Shown piece by piece: positions 22,184-30,697 of a stretch of 64,000 nt of DNA. A program made the translations under genes and the position numbers. Each line of letters opens with the position of its first letter. Positions within the stretch are counted from its first letter, which is position 1. The notes under the pieces are model-generated. The model did not search any database and was not told the origin of the DNA. It was given only the letters and a program-made list of their open reading frames with translations. This stretch comes from Pantoea agglomerans (GTDB taxonomy: Bacteria > Pseudomonadota > Gammaproteobacteria > Enterobacterales > Enterobacteriaceae), in the NCBI RefSeq assembly GCF_020149765.1, contig NZ_CP083809.1, forward strand, positions 868,001 through 932,000, given 5' to 3'.

Positions 22184-23232
22184 CGGGTTCTCGGATCGGT
22201 TAACCAGGTTAAGGCGTCCGCCAGGGCGTTGAGCAGTATGAAGCAGGCGCCGATCAGCAGCGTAGAGCCGAGGATAGCGGGAACGTCGGCAGAGAAGAGC
22301 GCGTTGGTCATATAGCGCCCGACGCCCGGCCAGGCGAAGACGGTCTCGGTCAGCACCGAGCCTTCCAGCAGCGTGGCGTAGGAGAGGGCGATCACCGTCA
22401 CCAGCGTGCCCAGCACGTTGGGAAAGATATGGCGCAGCAGAATGCGGCCGCGACCGGCGCCTTTAGCGCGCGCCAGCGTCACATACTCTTTGCTGCTCTC
22501 TTCCAGCAGCGCGGCGCGCAGCAGGCGGGTAATGCCCGCCATCGCCAGCAGGCCGAGGATCACCACCGGCAGCCAGAGATGGGCGATAGCGTTGCGGAAC
22601 ATCTCGCGATCGCCGGAGAGCCAGCTATCGATCAGCACAAAGCCGGTTTTCGGCTCCAGCGTATAGACGTAGAGATCGTCGAGGCGGCCCGGTCCGGCCG
22701 ACCAGTGCAGCACGGCGTAGAACAGCAGCAGCCCGAGCAGGCCGAGCCAGAACACCGGCACCGAGTAGCCGAGCAGAGAGACGAAGCGCGCCACGTTATC
22801 GATCGCGCTGCCAGGCTTCCAGGCGGCGAGCAGCGCCAGGCTGACGCCGAAGAGCGCGGCGAAGATCATCGAGCAGGTCGCCAGCTCGATGGTAGCGGGA
22901 AAGGTCTGCATCAGATCGTTCGCCACCGGCTGACTGGTCAGCTGGGAAAGACCGAGATCGCCGCGCGCCAGATGTTCAAGGTAGCGCCAGAACTGCACCA
23001 GCACCGGCTGATCCAGCCCCAGCTCGTGGCGCACCTGCGCATAGGTCGCTTCGCTGGCGTGATCGCCGGCGATCTGCTGCACCGGATCCACCGGGGAGAG
23101 GTGGGAGAGCATAAAGGTAAAGGCCAGCAGCCCGAGCAGCGTCACCAGCAGCGACAGCAGGCTGGTTACCAGCCGCGACAGGCGCGGCCAGATATGCCGG
23201 GCGAACCCGGCCTCTGAGGCTGACTGCGCCAT
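22180..23232 (-). CDS. ABC transporter permease, DppB type, 350 aa
   Basis: First permease: six membrane spans, DppB-type start (LLSLLVTLLGLLAFTFMLSH, then PVDPVQQIAGDHAS), EAA loop YVTLARAKGAGRGRILLRHI and the C-terminal VFAWPGVGRYMTNALFSAD motif typical of DppB/OppB. Start codon overlaps the stop of the binding-protein gene by one base. Confidence 0.88.
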   Translation of the reverse strand: MAQSASEAGFARHIWPRLSRLVTSLLSLLVTLLGLLAFTFMLSHLSPVDPVQQIAGDHASEATYAQVRHELGLDQPVLVQFWRYLEHLARGDLGLSQLTSQPVANDLMQTFPATIELATCSMIFAALFGVSLALLAAWKPGSAIDNVARFVSLLGYSVPVFWLGLLGLLLFYAVLHWSAGPGRLDDLYVYTLEPKTGFVLIDSWLSGDREMFRNAIAHLWLPVVILGLLAMAGITRLLRAALLEESSKEYVTLARAKGAGRGRILLRHIFPNVLGTLVTVIALSYATLLEGSVLTETVFAWPGVGRYMTNALFSADVPAILGSTLLIGACFILLNALADALTWLTDPRTR

Positions 23233-24800
23233 TATTTGCTGACCTGCGAGTAGTAGACCATATCAGGGTTGATGCCCTGCACGTAGCCCTTCAGGTTGTC
23301 GCGCAGGGCGACCAGATTGCGCGCCTGCAGGCCGATCACATACGGCGAGTTTTTCAGCACCGACTCCTGCATCGCTTTATAGAGCGCTACGCGCTTCTGC
23401 GGATCGCTCTCCGCGGTCGCCGCCAGCACCTGCTTGTTCAGCTCGGGAATGTGCCAGTCGGAGCGGTAGGCGATGGTTTTGCTGCCGTCTTCCGGGTTAT
23501 AGGCGAAAGAGGCGGCGTTGGTGTTGGGATCGAAATAGTCCGCGCCCCAGGCGTTCAGCGTTGCCTGATACTTATGCGCCTTAACGCGGGTGGAGACTTC
23601 CGAACTCAGGCCCGGCTGCACGTTGATCTTCACGCCGCCTTTAGCAAAGCTGCCCTGCAGCGCCTGTGCAATATCGAGATAGGGCGGCTGGTTGCTGGTA
23701 GAGAGATCGAAGCTGACGTTGGTCAGGCCCGCTTTCTGCAGAATCGCCTTCGCCTTTTCAGGATCGTAGCTGTAAGGGGTATCGTTGACCGCGCCGAGGA
23801 AGCCCTTCGGCAGGAAGGTCTGGTGTACGTCGAACTGGCCTTTCAGCAGATCGTTGGCGATGCCCTTATAGTCGAACAGGTAGCGTGCCGCTTCCCACAG
23901 CGCCGGGTTCTTCAGGGTGTCGTTGCCGCCGATGTTAAACTGAATGTAGTAGAGCGACGCCATCGGGTAGGCTTCGGTCTTCACGCCCGTCTTGCCTTTC
24001 AGCGCGGCGATCTGATCGGCACCGAGGTTACGTGCGATATCCGCGTCACCCTGCTCCAGCAGCAGACGGCGCGCCGCAGGTTCCGGCACGTTTTTAATCA
24101 GCACGTTTTTCAGCTTCGGCGCGCCCGCCGGCGAGGTCGGGTTGGCGCTCAGCAGCACCACCTGATGCAGCACCACTTTACGGATTTGATAGGGGCCGCT
24201 GCCCGCCGAGTTTGTCGCCAGCCAGCCGTTGCCCAGATCGCCATTCTTCTCGTTCGCCGTCACGGTTTTTTCATCGACGATAGAGGAGACCGGCGCGGAG
24301 AGCAGGCTCAGCACGTAGGTCGGGCTGACGTTAGCGGTCCAGCTGATCTGCACATGGTTGTCGTCAACTTTCTTCAGGAAGGTGTCGACGTTCTCTTTGG
24401 TCCAGCCGAGCTGCGTCAGAATAAAAGAGGGATCGAGGTTAAGCTTTACCACGCGGCCCAGCGAGAAGATGACATCTTCCGGGCGCAGCGGATTGCCGCT
24501 GGAGAATTTAGCGTCTTTACGCAGTTCAAAGGTCAGGCTGCGGTTGTCGCTGCCCGGCTGCCAGCTGGTCGCCAGCGTCGGTTTCAGATCGGTCGGATTT
24601 TGCGGATCGGACTGGACCAGGCGCTGATAAATATTGGTGAAGGCCTGCACGCTGGTCAGCTCAAACCCTTTGGCGGGATCGAAGCTGTCGGCGTCATCGA
24701 TCGACTGGGCAATAACCAGCGTATCTTTTGGCGTGGCGGCCTGCGCGGCAAAGGCGGCTGTCAGCGAAAGCGCCAACAGGGAAGCAGCGGTTTTTTTCAT
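23232..24800 (-). CDS. Periplasmic peptide/nickel-type substrate-binding protein, 522 aa
   Basis: Family 5 extracellular solute-binding protein (DppA/OppA-like). Signal peptide MKKTAASLLALSLTAAFAAQ ends with AQA-A; mature protein begins TPKDTLVIAQSIDDADSFDP, and contains the family landmark SGNPLRPEDVIFSLGRVVKL. First gene of the five-gene operon on the minus strand; its promoter should lie within 24,801-24,900. Substrate unresolved (di/oligopeptide, nickel chelate or glutathione-like are possible). Confidence 0.88.
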   Translation of the reverse strand: MKKTAASLLALSLTAAFAAQAATPKDTLVIAQSIDDADSFDPAKGFELTSVQAFTNIYQRLVQSDPQNPTDLKPTLATSWQPGSDNRSLTFELRKDAKFSSGNPLRPEDVIFSLGRVVKLNLDPSFILTQLGWTKENVDTFLKKVDDNHVQISWTANVSPTYVLSLLSAPVSSIVDEKTVTANEKNGDLGNGWLATNSAGSGPYQIRKVVLHQVVLLSANPTSPAGAPKLKNVLIKNVPEPAARRLLLEQGDADIARNLGADQIAALKGKTGVKTEAYPMASLYYIQFNIGGNDTLKNPALWEAARYLFDYKGIANDLLKGQFDVHQTFLPKGFLGAVNDTPYSYDPEKAKAILQKAGLTNVSFDLSTSNQPPYLDIAQALQGSFAKGGVKINVQPGLSSEVSTRVKAHKYQATLNAWGADYFDPNTNAASFAYNPEDGSKTIAYRSDWHIPELNKQVLAATAESDPQKRVALYKAMQESVLKNSPYVIGLQARNLVALRDNLKGYVQGINPDMVYYSQVSK

Positions 24801-24890
24801 GGTAATTCCTTGCCTTATAAAGTAGTAACGCGAGTGTACGGAAGGGCTTAAAGGAAGAATAGTCTATTATTGGCTAACCTTATGCAGAAA

Positions 24891-24921
24891 GGTTATAAGA
24901 GTAGCGCTCTGGTTATAAGAG
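24891..24921. repeat. 11-bp direct repeat in the ABC/mgtB divergent region
   Basis: GGTTATAAGAG occurs at 24891-24901 and again at 24911-24921, exactly 20 bp apart (about two helical turns). It lies 90 bp upstream of the binding-protein start and about 100 bp upstream of the mgtB -10 box. It could bind a regulator of either side; the factor is unknown. Confidence 0.5.
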
Positions 24922-24971
24922 CCGCAAAGCGGTGTTAAGTAAGTATAGAGAAACAGAACCTCAACGAAGCC

Positions 24972-25019
24972 CATTTAGCATTAATTTATTCTTTAACCTT
25001 TTTTCGGCGCGCTTATAAT
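24972..25019 (+). promoter_or_regulatory. Probable mgtB promoter with imperfect PhoP box
   Basis: TATAAT at 25014-25019 is a perfect -10 box. CATTTA-N5-AATTTA at 24972-24988 resembles the PhoP repeat (T/G)GTTTA-N5-(T/G)GTTTA in spacing, and it ends 25 bp before the -10, the spacing I recall for Mg2+-responsive PhoP promoters. The -10 is clear; the PhoP assignment is tentative because both half-sites miss the G. Confidence 0.45.
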
Positions 25020-25047
25020 GGCGGCAACTTTCTTCTGGAGAATTCAC

Positions 25048-25089
25048 TTGGACAGTCATTCGATTTGGTTACTGACACCGGCAAGCTGA
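25048..25089 (+). CDS. Candidate first leader peptide upstream of mgtB, 13 codons
   Basis: TTG at 25048 is preceded by GGAG with 7-nt spacing and opens a 13-codon frame, (M)DSHSIWLLTPAS. It lies about 30 nt after the likely transcription start. The same GGAGAATTCAC sequence recurs before the mgtB start codon. Mg2+ transporter leaders in enterics carry such short ORFs; this one is a candidate only. Confidence 0.4.
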   Translation: MDSHSIWLLTPAS

Positions 25090-25097
25090 ATTTCCAT

Positions 25098-25121
25098 GCT
25101 GCTTGCCATCCGGCGGGCAGC
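25098..25121 (+). promoter_or_regulatory. Stem-loop in the mgtB leader
   Basis: GCTGCTTGCC pairs with GGCGGGCAGC (10 bp, two G-U pairs) around a 4-nt ATCC loop, directly after the first leader ORF. It lacks a T-run, so it is a structural element rather than a terminator. Confidence 0.5.
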
Positions 25122-25178
25122 GATCCTGTTTAATAACGATTGCTTCCTGAAAACGCTATTTATTACAGGGCGGTCGTT

Positions 25179-25229
25179 ATGCTGATTTTCACCCACGCGC
25201 TTTTTCCTCCTCCTCGCTCGCGTAGCTGA
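25179..25229 (+). CDS. Candidate proline-containing leader peptide of mgtB (MgtL/MgtP-like), 16 codons
   Basis: ATG at 25179 starts MLIFTHALFPPPRSRS with three consecutive CCT proline codons followed by basic residues. In Salmonella the mgtA and mgtCBR leaders contain proline-codon ORFs (mgtL, mgtP) where ribosome stalling in low proline or low Mg2+ lets transcription run into the transporter gene. The C-rich stretch after the stop could load Rho. Only an AGGG about 8 nt upstream serves as ribosome site. Confidence 0.5.
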   Translation: MLIFTHALFPPPRSRS

Positions 25230-25396
25230 CCGGCTGCGCCCTGCGCCTTCTTTCCGCGTCGTTCTCTGCGGCAAAGGGTTCGCGCCTGCGGCTTATTCGC
25301 CCGTCACGCTACGCATCCCCGCGAATATTTTCTTTATTTACGCACGCGTTAATTTGCGTGTCGGGATTGCTTTGCCTGTTGCAGGGAGAATTCACC

Positions 25397-28093
25397 ATGT
25401 CCGAATTAAAACTGGAAAGCCAGACGCTGGCGAAAAATAGCCGCCGCGCCACACAAAGCGGCGCAAAACATTATTTAATCGAGCAGGAAGCCGATCGGAC
25501 CATTGAGGCGACGCTGGCCCATTTGCACAGCCAGGGGGAGGGGCTGAGCCAGCAGGAAGCGGAGCGCCGTCTGTCGCAGTTCGGCCCTAACGAAGTGGCG
25601 CAGGAGAAAGCGCCGCCCGCGCTGCTGCAGCTGCTGATGGCCTTTCATAACCCCTTTATCTACGTGCTGCTGGCACTGGCGCTGGTGAGCTTTTTCACCG
25701 ACTACTGGCTGCCGCTGCGCGCGGGGGAGGCGGGCGATCTTACCGGCGTAATCATCATCTGCACTATGGTAACGCTGAGCGCGCTGCTGCGCTTCTGGCA
25801 GGAGTTCCGCACCAACCGTGCTGCGCAGGCGCTGAAGTCGCTGGTGCGCACCACCGCGACCGTGATGCGCGACGGCGCGCCGCAGGAGATTGCCATGCGC
25901 GAGCTGGTGCCGGGCGATATCGTGCTGCTCAGCGCAGGGGATCTTGTGCCGGCCGACGTGCGCCTGATCCGCTCGCGCGATCTCTGCGTGAGCCAGGCGG
26001 TGCTGACGGGCGAGTCGCTGCCGGTGGAGAAAGTCGATCTCAGCGCCGAGGTGGCGGTAAAAAGCAGCGGCGGCCGGTCAGCAGGCAAAAGCCTGCTGGA
26101 GCGGGATAACATCTGCCTGATGGGGGCCAGCGTCTCTGGCGGCAGCGCCTGCGCGGTAGTGGTGGCGACCGGCAGCCAGACTTACTTCGGCTCGCTGGCG
26201 AAGTCGCTGGTTGGCAGCCGCGCCCAGACCGCGTTCGATCGCGGCGTCAACAGCGTCAGCATGCTGCTGATCCGCTTTATGCTGGTTATGGTGCCGGTGG
26301 TGCTGTTGATTAACGGCTTCAGCAAAGGCGACTGGACCGACGCCGCGCTGTTCGCGCTGGCGGTCGCCGTGGGGCTGACGCCGGAGATGCTGCCGATGAT
26401 CGTCAGCTCTAACCTGGCGAAAGGGGCGATGGCGATGTCGCAGCGCAAGGTGATCGTTAAACGCCTTAACGCCATTCAAAACCTCGGCGCGATGGATCTG
26501 CTCTGCACCGATAAAACCGGCACCCTGACGCAGGATGAGATCCAGCTGTCGCACGTGCTCAACTGCGACGGCGCAGAGGATGAGCGCGTGCTGCTGCTCG
26601 GCTGGCTGAACAGCAGCAGCCAGACGGGGGGCAAAAACCCGATGGATCGGGCGGTGGCGCGCGCCGGCGCCCTGCGCATCAGCGAGGCGCAGCGCAGCCG
26701 CTATCACAAACAGGATGAGCTGCCATTTGATTTCGCGCGGCGTCGCCTGTCGGTGCTGCTGGAGGATCTGCAGCGGGGCGAATCGCTGCTGGTGTGCAAG
26801 GGCGCCGTCGAGGAGATGCTCGCCGCGTCGACTTTCGTGCGCGTCAACGGCGAACGCGTGCCGCTCTGCGCGGCGCGCCGGGCGGTGCTGCAAAAGCTGG
26901 CGGACGACTATAACCAGCAGGGCTTCCGCGTGCTGCTGGTGGCGACGCGCGAAGGGAGTATCGCGCTGCCGCTGACGCAGGCGGAGGAGCGTGAGCTGAC
27001 GCTGGAAGGGATGCTGACCTTCCTCGACCCGCCGAAGGCGAGCGCAGGCGAAGCGATTAAGGCGCTGCGCGCCAGCGGCGTGGCGGTCAAGGTGCTGACC
27101 GGCGACAACCCGACAATTACCGCGCGCATCTGCCGCGAGGTCGGACTGGACGCCAGCGGAATGCTGACCGGCGACGAGATCGAGGCGATGAGCGACCTTG
27201 AGCTGGCGCAGGCCGCAGAGCGCAGCTCCCTGTTCGCCAGGCTGACGCCGCCGCAGAAGGCGCGGCTGGTGCGGCAGTTCCAGCGCAACGGCCATACGGT
27301 CGGCTTCCTCGGCGACGGCATCAACGACGCCCCGGCGCTGCGCGACGCCGACGTCGGCATCTCGGTCGACAGCGCGGCGGATATCGCCAAAGAGTCCTCT
27401 GACATTATTCTGCTGGAGAAAGATCTGCGCGTGCTGGAGGCGGGCGTGCTGAAAGGGCGGGAAACCTTCGGCAATATCATCAAGTACCTGAACATGACCG
27501 CCAGCTCTAACTACGGCAACGTCTTTTCCGTCTTGATCGCCAGCGCCTTTATTCCGTTTCTGCCGATGCTGTCGATTCACCTGCTGCTGCAGAACCTGAT
27601 GTACGACATCTCCCAGCTGGCGCTGCCCTGGGACAAAATGGACCCGGAGTTCCTGCGCCAGCCGCGCAAATGGGACGCCGGCAATATCCGGCGCTTTATG
27701 CTGTGGATGGGGCCGACCTCGTCGCTGTTCGATATCACCACCTTCGCGCTGATGTGGTTCGTCTTTGGCGCGAATCACGCGGGCGTGCAGTCGCTGTTCC
27801 AGTCCGGCTGGTTTGTTGAAGGGCTGCTGTCGCAGACGCTGGTGGTGCATATGCTGCGCACGCAGAAGATCCCCTTTATTCAGAGCCGCGCGGCGCTGCC
27901 GGTGCTGCTGACCACCTTCGCCATTATGGCGATCGGCATCGCTATTCCTTTCTCGCCGCTCGGCGCGATGGTCGGGCTGGTGCCGCTGCCGGCTGCCTAT
28001 TTCCCCTGGCTGGCGGCGACGCTGTTCGGCTACTGCCTGGTGGCGCAGGGCATGAAGCGGATCTATATCCGCCGCTTCGGCCAGTGGTTCTAG
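25397..28093 (+). CDS. mgtB: P-type Mg2+-importing ATPase MgtB, 898 aa
   Basis: Type IIIB P-ATPase for Mg2+ uptake. LLQLLMAFHNPFIYVL, FTDYWLPLRAGEAGDLTGVI and the C-terminus GYCLVAQGMKRIYIRRFGQW follow Salmonella MgtB much more closely than MgtA. TGES of the actuator, DKTGT with the phosphorylated Asp at residue 372, and GDGINDAPAL of the P domain are all present, plus ten expected helices. ATG at 25397 follows GGGAGAATTCACC. No mgtC precedes it, unlike the Salmonella mgtCBR operon. Confidence 0.93.
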   Translation: MSELKLESQTLAKNSRRATQSGAKHYLIEQEADRTIEATLAHLHSQGEGLSQQEAERRLSQFGPNEVAQEKAPPALLQLLMAFHNPFIYVLLALALVSFFTDYWLPLRAGEAGDLTGVIIICTMVTLSALLRFWQEFRTNRAAQALKSLVRTTATVMRDGAPQEIAMRELVPGDIVLLSAGDLVPADVRLIRSRDLCVSQAVLTGESLPVEKVDLSAEVAVKSSGGRSAGKSLLERDNICLMGASVSGGSACAVVVATGSQTYFGSLAKSLVGSRAQTAFDRGVNSVSMLLIRFMLVMVPVVLLINGFSKGDWTDAALFALAVAVGLTPEMLPMIVSSNLAKGAMAMSQRKVIVKRLNAIQNLGAMDLLCTDKTGTLTQDEIQLSHVLNCDGAEDERVLLLGWLNSSSQTGGKNPMDRAVARAGALRISEAQRSRYHKQDELPFDFARRRLSVLLEDLQRGESLLVCKGAVEEMLAASTFVRVNGERVPLCAARRAVLQKLADDYNQQGFRVLLVATREGSIALPLTQAEERELTLEGMLTFLDPPKASAGEAIKALRASGVAVKVLTGDNPTITARICREVGLDASGMLTGDEIEAMSDLELAQAAERSSLFARLTPPQKARLVRQFQRNGHTVGFLGDGINDAPALRDADVGISVDSAADIAKESSDIILLEKDLRVLEAGVLKGRETFGNIIKYLNMTASSNYGNVFSVLIASAFIPFLPMLSIHLLLQNLMYDISQLALPWDKMDPEFLRQPRKWDAGNIRRFMLWMGPTSSLFDITTFALMWFVFGANHAGVQSLFQSGWFVEGLLSQTLVVHMLRTQKIPFIQSRAALPVLLTTFAIMAIGIAIPFSPLGAMVGLVPLPAAYFPWLAATLFGYCLVAQGMKRIYIRRFGQWF

Positions 28094-28103
28094 GCGGGCG
28101 AAC

Positions 28104-28190
28104 ATGAACAGAAAAGGGCTCGACCGGGCATTTATCGGCGTTGCGCTTATCGCGGTCGCGCTGATTCTGCTGACGGTGATTGTGCGCTAA
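28104..28190 (+). CDS. MgtR/MgtU-like small membrane peptide, 28 aa
   Basis: The ORF starts 10 bp after the mgtB stop and encodes MNRKGLDRAFIGVALIAVAL plus ILLTVIVR: a short basic N-terminus and one membrane helix. In Salmonella the 30-aa MgtR, which also begins MNR, lies in exactly this place and steers degradation of MgtC/MgtB; other small membrane peptides act on MgtB or MgtA in a similar way. Homology is suggested by position, size and topology, not proven. The ribosome site is weak (GGCGGGCG), so it may depend on coupling to mgtB. Confidence 0.6.
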   Translation: MNRKGLDRAFIGVALIAVALILLTVIVR

Positions 28191-28196
28191 CTCACG

Positions 28197-28218
28197 GGCG
28201 GCGAGGCAGCTCGCCGCC
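28197..28218 (+). terminator. Strong GC hairpin after the mgtB operon
   Basis: GGCGGCGAG and CTCGCCGCC form a perfect 9-bp stem with a 4-nt loop, 6 bp after the small-peptide stop. The following sequence is only mildly T-rich, so it is a likely but not textbook terminator. The remaining 250 bp up to cdiB are AT-rich and contain the cdi promoter region; I see no gene there. Confidence 0.55.
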
Positions 28219-28472
28219 GTTATCCCGCCTTTAGTGCGAAACCTCAGCTATTTTCGGTCTTAATTTTTCCGCCTGCATCACGCTTTTTTAACCCTGCCAT
28301 CCAGCGGAACGCCCCCATCTGCCTTTATACAAACTCGTAAAATCCATTAAACAATTCGGCTGAAAATTCAGCAGCAGAGAGTTGTCGATAACGTAAATTT
28401 GTGGATAATACGCAACCAGTTTTACTTAAATTAACATTATTTACGATTGCTTTACGCGACAGGGACTGTCTG

Positions 28473-30167
28473 ATGTATCTTCGCCATAAATCTTTTCCGC
28501 TCTCTTTCTCTCTGCTGGCTGGCGCTTTTTTAACCGCCCAGGCCGCTGCCGCCGACGCCTTTCCCGACGCCGGTGAACAGATCCGCCAGCAGCAACAGCG
28601 CCAGCAGGCGCTGGAGCGGCAAATCGAACCGCAGGCACCCGACGTGCGGCTTTCGCCGCCGGCTTCCAGCTTCGGACGCATTAACTTTCCCGCAGAAAAA
28701 CCCTGTTTCCCCATCGCGCGCGTCGAGCTGCAGGGGCAGCAGGCGCTGCCGCACTGGCTGCCGCTGCAGCGTATCGCCAGCCAGGCGCAGGGAAAATGCC
28801 TGGGCGCGCAGGGCATTAATTTGCTGATGAGCGCCCTGCAAAACCGGCTGGTGGATCACGGCTATGTCACCACGCGCGTGCTGGCGCCTTCGCAGGATCT
28901 CAACAGCGGCGCGCTGCGGCTGGTGATCCTGCCCGGCTACGTGCGGGAGGCGAAGCTGACGCCGGATAGCGATCGCCATCTCTGGCTCTACAGTGCCTTT
29001 CCCGCCCACGCCGGCAACCTGCTGGATTTACGCGATATTGAACAGGGGCTGGAAAACCTGCAGCGGCTGCCGACCGTGCAGGCCGATATGTCGGTGGTGC
29101 CCGGCGAACAGCCTGGCGAGAGCGATATTCAGGTGCGCTGGAAGCAGCAAAAAATGTGGCGCGTCGGCCTCTCGCTGGACGATTCCGGCACCCGCAGCAC
29201 CGGCCGCTATTTGGGCGGGGTCACGCTGTCGCTCGACAACCCTTTTGCGCTGAGCGATCTCTTTTATCTGTCCGCCACGCACGATCTGCAAGGCGAGGGC
29301 GGCAAGGGCAGCAAAAACTTCACCGGCCACTACTCGGTGCCGTTCGGCTACTGGATGTTCTCCGTGACGGGCAGCGACTATGACTATCACCAGACGGTGG
29401 CCGGTACGAACCAGGACTACCGCTACAGCGGGAAAAGCAAAAGCCTCGATCTGCAGCTCAGCCGCGTACTGCACCGCAGCGGCTCGCAGAAAACCTCGCT
29501 CAGCTGGGATGTGCTGACGCGCGAAACCCGCAACTATATCAACGATACCGAGGTGCAGGTGCAGCGGCGACAGACCGCTGCCTGGCGTATTGGCCTGCAG
29601 CATCGCCACTATATCCAGCAGGCCACGCTGGACGCTGGCGTCAGCTATCAGCGCGGCACGCGCTGGTTTGGCGCGCAGCCTGCGCCGGAGGAGTATTTCG
29701 GCGAGGCGACGGCCCTGAGCAAAATCGTGCAGCTTAACGCGCAGTTCAACCTGCCGTTCAGCATCGGCGATCAGCGTTTTCGTTACAACATGCAGTACCT
29801 GCGTCAGATGAGCAGCACGCCGCTTACGCCGCAGGAACAGTTCGCGATCGGCAACCGCTGGACGGTGCGCGGCTTCGACGGCGAGCGCACGCTTAACGCC
29901 AGCCACGGCTGGTATCTGCGCAACGATATCGCCTGGAGCACGCCGCTGCCCGCGCAGGAGTTCTATCTCGGCGCGGACTACGGCGAGGTGAGCGGCGCAG
30001 GCAGCGAGCTGCTGACCGGCCAGCACCTGGCGGGCGGCGTGGCGGGGCTGCGCGGGCAGGCCTTTAACACCGGCTATGACCTGTTTATCGGCACGCCGCT
30101 CTCTAAACCAGACGGCCTGCGCACCAGCAAGGTTACGCTCGGCTTCAACCTTAACTGGAGCTACTGA
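28473..30167 (+). CDS. cdiB: CdiB, two-partner secretion outer-membrane transporter, 564 aa
   Basis: TpsB/Omp85-superfamily export pore for CdiA. Signal peptide [20 protein letters not shown] ends near residue 26. Then come a Gln-rich plug helix region (about 35-50, [14 protein letters not shown]), POTRA domains (about 70-200, [17 protein letters not shown] and the [19 protein letters not shown] strand) and the 16-strand barrel with the conserved VRGFDGE lid-loop motif at residue 465 and a C-terminal aromatic (NLNWSY). ATG 28473 is chosen because the signal peptide starts there; the frame is open 24 codons further upstream. First gene of the cdi operon. Confidence 0.9.
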   Translation: MYLRHKSFPLSFSLLAGAFLTAQAAAADAFPDAGEQIRQQQQRQQALERQIEPQAPDVRLSPPASSFGRINFPAEKPCFPIARVELQGQQALPHWLPLQRIASQAQGKCLGAQGINLLMSALQNRLVDHGYVTTRVLAPSQDLNSGALRLVILPGYVREAKLTPDSDRHLWLYSAFPAHAGNLLDLRDIEQGLENLQRLPTVQADMSVVPGEQPGESDIQVRWKQQKMWRVGLSLDDSGTRSTGRYLGGVTLSLDNPFALSDLFYLSATHDLQGEGGKGSKNFTGHYSVPFGYWMFSVTGSDYDYHQTVAGTNQDYRYSGKSKSLDLQLSRVLHRSGSQKTSLSWDVLTRETRNYINDTEVQVQRRQTAAWRIGLQHRHYIQQATLDAGVSYQRGTRWFGAQPAPEEYFGEATALSKIVQLNAQFNLPFSIGDQRFRYNMQYLRQMSSTPLTPQEQFAIGNRWTVRGFDGERTLNASHGWYLRNDIAWSTPLPAQEFYLGADYGEVSGAGSELLTGQHLAGGVAGLRGQAFNTGYDLFIGTPLSKPDGLRTSKVTLGFNLNWSY

Positions 30168-30169
30168 GC

Positions 30170-30697
30170 ATGCGCGCGGGAAACTATGAGATTAAATCGC
30201 CGCTGATCCTCGGCGGCGACGAGAGCGAGGCGGAGGTGCTGGGCGCCGCGGTCTGGCTGTGGATGCACTCGCCGCTGCATCGCGACGCTCCGCTGCACGC
30301 GCTGCCGACGCTGCTGCTGCCGATCGTTAAGCAGCGGCAGTACGTGCTGGTCGCCGAAGCGGGCGAGCCAGTTTTTTTCTTTAGCTGGGCCTGGCTGAAT
30401 GAGGAGGCGGAAGCGCGCTATCTCACGCTGCCCGCTATCCATTTTCCGCCTGAAGACTGGAACAGCGGCGAGCGCATGTGGTGCTGTGACTGGATCGCGC
30501 CGTTTGGCCATACCGCGGCGATGAGCCGTCTGGTGCGCCGCGACCTTTTTCCTCACGCCTGCTGGCGCGCGCTAGACCATCGTGGCGAACAGCGCAGCAA
30601 GCGCGTGCTGAATTTTCACGGCGCCAGCGTCAGCCGCGAGGCGGCAAAAGCGTGGCGGCAGCACCATCCGCTCGCCGTGGCGTTACCGCAAATCTGA
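30170..30697 (+). CDS. cdiC: CdiC, HlyC-type toxin-activating lysine acyltransferase, 175 aa
   Basis: Uses acyl-ACP to attach a fatty acid to lysines of a partner toxin before export. VLGAAVWLWMHSPLHRDAPL aligns with HlyC (catalytic His is H37) and WNSGERMWCCDWIAPFGHTA carries the catalytic Asp (D107). Such an acyltransferase between cdiB and cdiA defines the cdiBCAI subtype, where CdiA is believed to be lipidated for target-membrane entry. Only 2 bp separate it from cdiB and 12 bp from cdiA, so the three are co-transcribed. The modified CdiA lysines are unknown. Confidence 0.88.
   Translation: MRAGNYEIKSPLILGGDESEAEVLGAAVWLWMHSPLHRDAPLHALPTLLLPIVKQRQYVLVAEAGEPVFFFSWAWLNEEAEARYLTLPAIHFPPEDWNSGERMWCCDWIAPFGHTAAMSRLVRRDLFPHACWRALDHRGEQRSKRVLNFHGASVSREAAKAWRQHHPLAVALPQI

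Noticed and set aside
26078..28105. 675-codon minus-strand open frame
   Set aside because: Antisense shadow of mgtB, rich in His/Gln/Arg as expected from complement codons.
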